Assembly: GCA_004562915.1 (NCBI GenBank)
Contig: SFQZ01000013.1
Coordinates: 1 to 47,021 of the forward strand
Source of the DNA: a bacterium
GTDB lineage: Bacteria > Bacillota_A > Clostridia > Lachnospirales > Lachnospiraceae
Direction of reading: 5' to 3'
Length of the DNA stretch: 47,021 nucleotides
How positions within the stretch are numbered: position 1 is the stretch's first letter; each line of letters opens with the position of its first letter. The notes below the pieces were generated by a model. It saw nothing but the letters and a program-made list of their open reading frames with translations. It was not told the origin of the DNA and did no database searches. Both the position numbers and the translations under genes were made by a program. Below are positions 41,353 to 47,021 of the stretch, one piece after another.

Positions 41353-42821
41353 CACATTTCCTCCTTTTCCCAGGCCATTGGAAATGGTCCCCGCAAAGCC
41401 TCATAAGCTGCTGCTGTCTGAAGAATCTTTTTCTCCTGGAAACAGTCACCGATGATCTGCATACTCACAGGCAATCCCTGACTGTCTCTTCCGCACGGCA
41501 GGCTTACAGCCGGAAGTCCGGCAAGGTTTACTGCAACCGTATAAATATCACTCAGATACATCTGCAGCGGATCACACAGGCTGGTACCGATTTTCGGTGC
41601 CGTAGTCGGTGATGCCGGAGCCAGGATGCAGTCATATTTTTCAAATGCCTGATCAAATTCTTTCTTAATCAGTGCTTTTGCTTTCAATGCTTTCAGATAA
41701 TATGCATCATAATAACCGGCGCTTAATACAAAGGATCCCAAAAGAATTCTTCTCTTCACCTCTTCACCAAATCCTTCCGCACGGCTCTTTTTATACATTT
41801 CGTGAAGTTCTGTGGATTCCCTATTACGGTATCCGTATTTGACACCGTCAAATCTCTCCAGATTGGAACTTGCCTCGGCACAGGCAATGATATAATAGGC
41901 AGGGATTACATAATCCACCATTTTCAGAGAGAAATATTCCACTTCTGCACCATTCTGTTTCATCAGTTCCATGGCATCTGTCAGTGCTTTTTTCACTTCT
42001 TCATCGGTTCCTTGAGCAAAATACTCCTTCGGAATACCGATCTTTTTGCCTTTCAGACTGCCTTCTGTCAGACTTTCCCACGATTCTACCGCTTTCTGGG
42101 AACTGGTGCTGTCCTTGGCATCATGACCGGCAATCACTTCAAAAAGTGCCGCACAATCCTTTACATTTCTTCCCACCGGACCAATCTGATCCAGAGAAGA
42201 AGCGTAGGCGATCAGACCATAGCGAGATACTCTGCCGTAGGTTGGTTTCAATCCGGTCACACCACAGTAAGCCGCCGGCTGACGGATGGAACCACCGGTA
42301 TCTGAGCCCAGCGCCAGCACTGCTTCTCCTGCCGCAACCGCCGCACAGGAACCGCCGGAAGAACCACCCGGTACGTGTTCGATGTTCCATGGATTTTTTG
42401 TAACACCAAAAGCAGATGTCTCTGTAGTACTTCCCATGGCAAATTCATCCATATTGGTTTTTCCCAGCACAATCATACCCGCATCTTCCAGACGTTTTAC
42501 TGCCTCTGCATCAAATGCAGGCACAAAATTTTCCAGAATTTTAGAAGCACAGGTAGTTTTCTGTCCTCTTGTACAAATATTATCCTTCACTGCAACAGGA
42601 ACACCGGCTAAAGGTCCGCTGTATCTCCCGCTTTTGATTCCTTCTTCTACTTCCTGAATTCTGCCGGCAAGTCTATCTTCATCCACAGAGAGAAATGCAT
42701 GAATCTGAGGTTCCATTTTTTCCATCTGCTCTCTGTACATATCCACTGTTTCTTTTACACTGATCTCACCGTCCCGGATTTTCCGGCTCAATTCCCGGGC
42801 CGTCAACTGTAACATTTCCAT
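41352..42821 (-). CDS. gatA: Asp-tRNA(Asn)/Glu-tRNA(Gln) amidotransferase subunit A
   Basis: GatA is the glutaminase that releases ammonia for the amidation site in GatB. The 489-aa product has the amidase-signature triad context: Lys in VAVKDNICT, cis-Ser in PGGSSGGSCAA and the nucleophile Ser in GSDTGGSIRQPA. Length is normal. It follows gatC after an unusual 140-bp palindromic gap and overlaps gatB by 1 nt. Confidence 0.97.
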   Translation of the reverse strand: MEMLQLTARELSRKIRDGEISVKETVDMYREQMEKMEPQIHAFLSVDEDRLAGRIQEVEEGIKSGRYSGPLAGVPVAVKDNICTRGQKTTCASKILENFVPAFDAEAVKRLEDAGMIVLGKTNMDEFAMGSTTETSAFGVTKNPWNIEHVPGGSSGGSCAAVAAGEAVLALGSDTGGSIRQPAAYCGVTGLKPTYGRVSRYGLIAYASSLDQIGPVGRNVKDCAALFEVIAGHDAKDSTSSQKAVESWESLTEGSLKGKKIGIPKEYFAQGTDEEVKKALTDAMELMKQNGAEVEYFSLKMVDYVIPAYYIIACAEASSNLERFDGVKYGYRNRESTELHEMYKKSRAEGFGEEVKRRILLGSFVLSAGYYDAYYLKALKAKALIKKEFDQAFEKYDCILAPASPTTAPKIGTSLCDPLQMYLSDIYTVAVNLAGLPAVSLPCGRDSQGLPVSMQIIGDCFQEKKILQTAAAYEALRGPFPMAWEKEEM

Positions 42822-42837
42822 ATATATTTCCTCCTAT

Positions 42838-42967
42838 TCAAGTCGATGCTCGCAGAGACTTGGCGCGCGATTCTGGTCAGCTATGCTGACATCTTCCCAT
42901 CAGAATCACTGCGCATCCTTGCGGTCCGTATAACATATAAGAAGACTATGCTACTTCTTAGTTATAC
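42838..42967. repeat. Palindromic intergenic element between gatC and gatA
   Basis: Two hairpins fill a gap inside an otherwise tight operon. One has a GTCAGC/GCTGAC core (42876-42881 and 42885-42890) enclosed by GATTCTG/CAGAATC (42869-42875 and 42901-42907). The other has arms GTATAAC-ATA-TAAGAAG (42928-42944) and their complement (42954-42967) and includes the gatC stop codon. GC content is clearly above the flanks, with a GGCGCGCG run. It resembles a dispersed palindromic repeat. Neither hairpin has a T run, so it is not a terminator. Confidence 0.65.
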
Positions 42968-43255
42968 TGTCTTCGGTACGATGTACTGACCATCTTTACT
43001 CTTAGGAGCATTCGCCAGTGACTCTTCCCGTCCGTCTCCATTTGTCACCACATCCTCCCGGAATACATTCACTTCCGAAAGGATATGAACCAGAGGTTCT
43101 GCCTGATCTGTGTCCAGTTCATTCAGTTTTTCTACATAATCCAGTATTTTTTCCATTTCATCCATGGCTTTTTGGCGTTCCTGGGGACTAAGTGCCAGCT
43201 TTGCCAGAATTTCCACATTATCCATGGTCGCATCATCTATTTTTCTACCGCTCAT
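42962..43255 (-). CDS. gatC: Asp-tRNA(Asn)/Glu-tRNA(Gln) amidotransferase subunit C
   Basis: GatC is the small subunit that clamps GatA and GatB together. The 97-aa product has the family pattern of an N-terminal helix pair (VEILAKLALSPQERQ, MEKILDYVEKLNELD) and the C-terminal VFREDVV segment. AAAGGAG precedes the ATG. It lies 56 bp after the AspRS gene. Its stop codon is part of a hairpin of the downstream palindromic element. Confidence 0.93.
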   Translation of the reverse strand: MSGRKIDDATMDNVEILAKLALSPQERQKAMDEMEKILDYVEKLNELDTDQAEPLVHILSEVNVFREDVVTNGDGREESLANAPKSKDGQYIVPKTV

Positions 43256-43311
43256 CCCTTACTCCTTTCATGTAAAACGCTATTTACATTTATCAGGCTT
43301 TCGATTCTCTT

Positions 43312-44640
43312 CTATGGCTCCAGTCTGCTCATATCTCTCGGGAACAGGCAGGCTTCTCTTACATTATCCTCGCCAAGGATCTGCATGGTCAGACGTTCAA
43401 GACCAATTCCCAATCCTCCATGAGGCGGCATACCAAAACGGAATGCATCCAGATACTGTTCCAGCCCTTCCGTGGTCATGCCTTTTTTCTCTATTTTTTC
43501 CAGCAGTTTTTCGTAATCATGGATACGCTGTCCACCGGTAGTAATTTCCAGTCCTTTATACAAAAGGTCAAAACTCAATGTATATCTTTCATCCTCCGGA
43601 TCATCCATTGCGTAGAATGGTCTTTTCTTGGAAGGATAATGTGTTACAAACACAAAATCTGCATCGTATTCTTCTTTAAAATATCGACCGATCAACTCTT
43701 CTTCTTCCGGCTCCAGATCAAAAGGATTACGAATTTTCCTGTTATATTTTTCAGAAACAAGACGTTTTGCCTCATCAAACCGTACATATGGAATTTTGCT
43801 TACATCCGGTAGTTTTACTCCCAGAAGCTTCAGCTCTTTGCTGTATTCTTTCTCCAGAAGTGCCATCATATACTGAAGAAATCCTGTTTCCATCTCACAG
43901 ATATCCATAAAACTGTGAATATAACCCATCTCAAAATCAAGACTGGTATATTCGTTTAAATGACGACGTGTATTATGTTTTTCTGCACGAAATACAGGAC
44001 CTGTCTCAAATACCCGGTCAAACACTCCTACCATCATCTGTTTATATAGCTGTGGACTCTGCTGCAGAACTGCCGGACGATGGAAATAGGACAATTTGAA
44101 AAGGTTAGCGCCGCCCTCAGCACTTTTTGCACCGATCTTTGGCGTATGGATCTCCGTAAAGCCCTGGCTGTACAGATAATCTCTGAATCCTCTCACAATT
44201 CCCTCCTGAATACGAAATCTGGCACGTTCCCGTACATTCCTCAAGGAAAGAGAACGTCTGTCCAGTTTTGCTTCCAGAGAAGTATTTAATTTCCACTTGT
44301 CGATTGCCAGCGGAAGCGGTCCGCTTGCTTTGGAGAGATGCTGAATATTTTCCAGACGGATTTCTTTTCCATGAGGGGCACGCTCTTCATTTTTCACAGT
44401 ACCCTCTATGCGAATGAAGTCACCTTGACGGATCTGAGAGAGTTCCTGATTGGTCTTTCCCTCTTCCCATACTGTCTGTACCAGACCATCTCGTTTTCTG
44501 AGAATGATAAATGCAATATCGCCCATATCACGAACACTGTGTACGGCGCCTTCTACAATCAGCCTGCTGTCTTCTTCTGCCTGAAGCAGATCTTCCAGTT
44601 CTGCCTCTTCCCTTTTCTGAATCCCCGTAATAAATTCCAT
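43312..44640 (-). CDS. Aspartate-tRNA ligase, archaeal-type, probably non-discriminating
   Basis: This 442-aa class II synthetase has an N-terminal OB-fold anticodon domain (about 25-115) and the catalytic core with motif 2 FRAEKHNTRRHLNEYTSLDFEMGY (in two joined pieces) and motif 3 GLGIGLERLTMQIL. It lacks the GAD insertion of bacterial AspRS and has archaeal/eukaryotic length. In bacteria such a second AspRS charges tRNA(Asn) with Asp, which GatCAB then converts to Asn-tRNA. The gat genes directly downstream support this. AAGGAG precedes the ATG. Confidence 0.88.
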   Translation of the reverse strand: MEFITGIQKREEAELEDLLQAEEDSRLIVEGAVHSVRDMGDIAFIILRKRDGLVQTVWEEGKTNQELSQIRQGDFIRIEGTVKNEERAPHGKEIRLENIQHLSKASGPLPLAIDKWKLNTSLEAKLDRRSLSLRNVRERARFRIQEGIVRGFRDYLYSQGFTEIHTPKIGAKSAEGGANLFKLSYFHRPAVLQQSPQLYKQMMVGVFDRVFETGPVFRAEKHNTRRHLNEYTSLDFEMGYIHSFMDICEMETGFLQYMMALLEKEYSKELKLLGVKLPDVSKIPYVRFDEAKRLVSEKYNRKIRNPFDLEPEEEELIGRYFKEEYDADFVFVTHYPSKKRPFYAMDDPEDERYTLSFDLLYKGLEITTGGQRIHDYEKLLEKIEKKGMTTEGLEQYLDAFRFGMPPHGGLGIGLERLTMQILGEDNVREACLFPRDMSRLEP

Positions 44641-44689
44641 ATCACATTCTCCTTTTCCATTCCATAATTTTTGCTTTCACAAAAATACT

Positions 44690-45238
44690 CTATCCTTCCT
44701 CAAATAAAAGAGTGAGGATCATCTGGGCAGTTTCAACCATATTGGTTGCATTGTCCATACTGCATTTCTGAATATATCTGTGTGCTTCTTCCTCCGACAA
44801 ATGATTTCGCTCCATCAGAAGTGCTTTTGCATTCCGGATATAGTTTTCTTCCCTCTCCGTCCTCTTTTTCGGCTTTTTTTCCTTCTTTATACGCCGTTCC
44901 ATCTGACGAAGAACCATCTCCACCGTGTTTACCAGATCGTAAACTTTTAGTGGCATAGTCAGGGATAAGATCCCGGCTTCCGCTTCACTTACCGTACTTG
45001 CAGAACCGAGCAATATCAGTTCAAAATACGTTGGAAGGCATTCTGCCAGTTCCACATAATACATATCTTTCAGACGATAGCCACTGATCACCAGACCATG
45101 GCTATGTTGATTGACTTCCTGAAGTGCTGATGAGGCAGAGGCACATGCAAAAACCTGGTTAAAACCGTGGCCCATGAGAATTTTTCTGATCTTCTTTGCA
45201 TCATCTAGTTTGGGTAACACCACCACAACCACACTCAT
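44690..45238 (-). CDS. ANTAR-domain protein with degenerate receiver
   Basis: This 182-aa protein has an N-terminal receiver-like domain (about 1-115) and a C-terminal ANTAR domain (about 118-178), which binds paired RNA hairpins to prevent termination. The receiver lacks its catalytic residues: the acidic pair is replaced by Leu-Pro (VVLPKL) and the phospho-acceptor position reads ISGYRL with no Asp. It is thus unlikely to be controlled by phosphorylation. It lies 20 bp after glnA, with GGAGG before the ATG. A terminator in the glnA leader is a candidate target. Confidence 0.85.
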   Translation of the reverse strand: MSVVVVVLPKLDDAKKIRKILMGHGFNQVFACASASSALQEVNQHSHGLVISGYRLKDMYYVELAECLPTYFELILLGSASTVSEAEAGILSLTMPLKVYDLVNTVEMVLRQMERRIKKEKKPKKRTEREENYIRNAKALLMERNHLSEEEAHRYIQKCSMDNATNMVETAQMILTLLFEEG

Positions 45239-45258
45239 CCGCTGCCTCCATCATTTAC

Positions 45259-46584
45259 TCACACTAAATATAAATATCGGTTCAGCTCCCACTCTGAAAC
45301 CTGAGCCAGGTAGCTTTTCCATTCTTTTCTTTTGGCTTTTGTATACGCCGAAGTGAACTTCTCACCAAGAACCTCTTGTAGCAAGACATCCTGTTCCATA
45401 TAATTCAAAGCCTCACTGAGATTTTCCGGCAAAGCCTGAATTCCTTTTTCTCTCTTTTCTTCCAAAGACATTTTCCGAATGCTTTCTGTCATCTCGGCAG
45501 GTGCTTTCAGATTCTTCTCAATTCCATCCAGCCCAGCTGCCAGACAAAGTGCAAACACAAGATACGGATTTGATGCGGAATCCGGACTTCTCAGTTCCAG
45601 ATTTACTCCACCGCCCATACGTTTGCGAACATGAATCAATGCTTCTCTCCGCTTTCTTGACCAAGTGACATCGGAAGGTGCCTCAAATCCGGGAACCAGT
45701 CTCTTATATGAATTGACAAGCGGATTAAAGATTGCTGTCATTCCCTGGATATGTTCAAGGATTCCTGCCATAAAAGCTTCTCCTTCACGGCTCAGTTCAC
45801 CATTTTCATCCCGGAACACATTTTTTCCTTCCTTCATCAGGCGCATATTCAAATGCATGCCTGAACCATCTACATCCGTTCTGGGCTTCGGCATAAAAGT
45901 AGCATGAAGCCCATATCTTCTGGCAATCGTTCTAACCGCCATTTTAAATGTCATGATCTTATCCGCCGTAGCCAATGCATTTTCAAAAGTAAAATCAATC
46001 TCATGCTGGGCAGGCGCACATTCATGATGGGAAGAATCAATTTCATATCCCATCTCTTCCAAAGTCAGGATAATATCCCTTCTTGTATTTTCTCCCAAAT
46101 CCACCGGTGACGTATCCAGATATCCGGCTTTTTCATGGGTAACCGTAGTCGGAAGATTATTATCATCCGTATGAAATAAGAAAAATTCACATTCCGGATT
46201 CACCTGGAAGGTATAACCCATTTTTTCAGCCTTTTCCACCGTTTTTTTCAAAATCAACCGTGGACTTACTTCATATTCCGAACCATCATCGTTGCAGATA
46301 TCACAAAGAAAACGGGCAACCTTTCCCTGCTGTGGCCGCCACGGTAAAATTGTAAACGTATTCAGAACGGGTCTCAGATATAAATCCACCTCTTCGCTCT
46401 GAATAGAACCATCCAAAGATGCCCTGTCGATCACACATCTGTTTTCCATCGCCTTAAACAGACGGCTGGAAGGTATCGCAACATTCTTCAACACACCAAA
46501 CATATCCGTAAACTGAAGACGGATGAACTCCACATCCTCTTCCTCTACTAATTGCATAATTTCCGCTTTGCTATAATTCTCCAT
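45259..46584 (-). CDS. glnA: Glutamine synthetase type I family protein
   Basis: This 441-aa enzyme should make glutamine from glutamate, ammonia and ATP. It aligns without gaps to Bacillus GlnA over its first 70 residues. GS motifs are present: ECEFFLF, SSHHECAPAQHEIDF, HATFMPKP, GSGMHLNM, NSYKRLVPGFEAP and ELRSPDSASNPYL. Two regions differ: DGSSIEGFVR reads DRASLDGSIQ, so feedback residue Arg62 is Gln, and the RSPLIRIP segment reads REALIHVR. A divergent GS or a related ligase is possible. The ATG at 46584 has AAGGAG 7 nt upstream. It heads the amide-nitrogen block. Confidence 0.85.
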   Translation of the reverse strand: MENYSKAEIMQLVEEEDVEFIRLQFTDMFGVLKNVAIPSSRLFKAMENRCVIDRASLDGSIQSEEVDLYLRPVLNTFTILPWRPQQGKVARFLCDICNDDGSEYEVSPRLILKKTVEKAEKMGYTFQVNPECEFFLFHTDDNNLPTTVTHEKAGYLDTSPVDLGENTRRDIILTLEEMGYEIDSSHHECAPAQHEIDFTFENALATADKIMTFKMAVRTIARRYGLHATFMPKPRTDVDGSGMHLNMRLMKEGKNVFRDENGELSREGEAFMAGILEHIQGMTAIFNPLVNSYKRLVPGFEAPSDVTWSRKRREALIHVRKRMGGGVNLELRSPDSASNPYLVFALCLAAGLDGIEKNLKAPAEMTESIRKMSLEEKREKGIQALPENLSEALNYMEQDVLLQEVLGEKFTSAYTKAKRKEWKSYLAQVSEWELNRYLYLV

Positions 46585-46679
46585 ATAGTTTCTCCTTTTC
46601 ACCGGCAAAATCTTTATCCGCATGCCGCTTTTTATCTTGATTTTAACCTGAAAATCTGAAGGAATACAATCTTTAAACG

Positions 46680-46726
46680 AAAAAAAGGTGCACTTATTAA
46701 GAGTAATCTCTAAATAAGACACCTTT
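46680..46726 (-). terminator. Intrinsic terminator in the glnA leader (attenuator)
   Basis: A long stem (arms 46684-46703 and 46707-46726, with AAAGGTG/CACCTTT, CTTATT/AATAAG and AGAG/CTCT pairs) is followed by seven T on the minus strand. It starts only about 15 nt after the expected transcription start, and about 95 bp before the glnA start codon, so it should stop most transcripts unless overridden. Confidence 0.85.
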
Positions 46727-46743
46727 GCCTTTTCATGTTCCGT

Positions 46744-46772
46744 ATTATAGCAATCGGCGATACTCTTGTCAA
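46744..46772 (-). promoter_or_regulatory. Consensus promoter upstream of glnA
   Basis: A perfect TTGACA, a 17-nt spacer and a perfect TATAAT. It is the strongest promoter in the window and feeds straight into the leader terminator. A weaker TTGTAT, 18-nt spacer, TAAAAT pair at about 46640-46670 could drive glnA independently of that terminator. Confidence 0.88.
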
Positions 46773-46788
46773 GTCTTATTCGTACATA

Positions 46789-46895
46789 TTGTGCGTGGGA
46801 GAGGGATTATAGGGCTCTGTTCCTCAGCTGCGCATTCATGCCACATTCTCCTCTCGCACACTAGGTTCTCATTACCAGATGTGTGTGTTTTCCTT
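46789..46895. other. Structured intergenic stretch, possible conserved RNA
   Basis: From 46773 to the right edge no gene is supported. Two adjacent hairpins are visible: GTGCG-GAGAGG paired with CCTCTC-GCAC (about 46790-46858) and CACAC/GTGTG enclosing GGT/ACC (about 46856-46890). Further right, a minus-strand frame opens to the edge with an ATG near 47013 and a stop near 46911, about 35 codons, but without family likeness. The stretch may be a small RNA such as a 6S-like rod; strand and identity are unresolved. Confidence 0.3.
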
Positions 46896-47021
46896 TTGTC
46901 CCTTGTCTCATATATATAAACGTTGGGGTAACAAACTGTATGCCCTGGATGATGATGTTTTGTTGCCGGCGAACGACAGCATGAGAAGAAGTTTTGGGTT
47001 CGTTTGCCGAGGCATTGCTAA

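Noticed and set aside
42838..42967. Terminator between gatC and gatA
   Set aside because: Neither hairpin is followed by a T run on the minus strand, and the three gat subunits are needed together.
46911..47021. tmRNA fragment
   Set aside because: A plus-strand frame contains an Ala-Asn-Asp triplet, but there is no tag ending in Ala-Leu-Ala-Ala plus stop, and no tRNA-like end is visible.

Overview
The window looks like the chromosome of a gut Clostridia bacterium, most likely Lachnospiraceae. This rests on gene content: DapL-type lysine synthesis, indirect tRNA amidation with an archaeal-type AspRS, purine genes split into an AICAR formyltransferase and a PurO-like cyclohydrolase, GerMN and SEC-C proteins, and a YtrA-type regulator. 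Almost every gene lies on the minus strand. Only rpsT, a DUF2752 gene and trmO lie on the plus strand. I see no tRNA, rRNA, CRISPR array or prophage. Gene starts were re-chosen where a Shine-Dalgarno site decides them.

Layout, left to right. 1-150 is the end of a probable insertion sequence. 177-655 is rpsT with its promoter and terminator. 653-7966 is one long minus-strand competence operon (comEA, response regulator, histidine kinase, GerMN lipoprotein, comEC, holA). Its middle has the order seen in actinobacterial mtrA-mtrB-lpqB. 8035-9658 is a self-contained PurF-like gene that has lost its catalytic cysteine. 9773-10756 encodes a DUF4234 zinc-ribbon protein. 10832-16254 is a tight five-gene dlt-like operon (adenylating ligase, PLP decarboxylase, carrier protein, MBOAT, SGNH protein). 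16986-20133 is a ZTP-riboswitch operon with purO, AICAR formyltransferase and azlCD. 20183-23224 holds lipid genes and an rRNA methyltransferase. 23309-24530 is a GntR/ABC pair with a perfect operator but no permease. 25962-26301 holds a promoter-driven, terminator-ended transcript made of 56-nt tandem repeats with no evident ORF, next to a SEC-C gene.

26584-34714 holds housekeeping and accessory genes (phospholipase C family, two HAD phosphatases, NSS transporter, J-domain protein, DUF5685, zinc ribbon, GH127). 35633-38578 is a RiPP-like cassette: PqqD-like protein, a 132-aa candidate precursor, an attenuating hairpin, a radical SAM/SPASM enzyme and an HprK-like kinase. 38683-46772 is an amide-nitrogen block: glnA, an ANTAR protein, non-discriminating AspRS, gatC, gatA, gatB and dapL. 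It starts at a consensus promoter followed at once by an intrinsic terminator.

How the genes work together. Glutamine synthetase can supply the amide donor that GatCAB uses on the Asp-tRNA(Asn) made by the neighbouring AspRS. The ZTP riboswitch senses the AICAR derivative consumed by its own operon. The dlt-like operon should activate an amino acid and move it to the cell surface. The best candidates for undescribed biology are the tandem-repeat RNA, the variant dlt operon, the RiPP cassette, the nucleophile-less PurF and the attenuated glnA leader.
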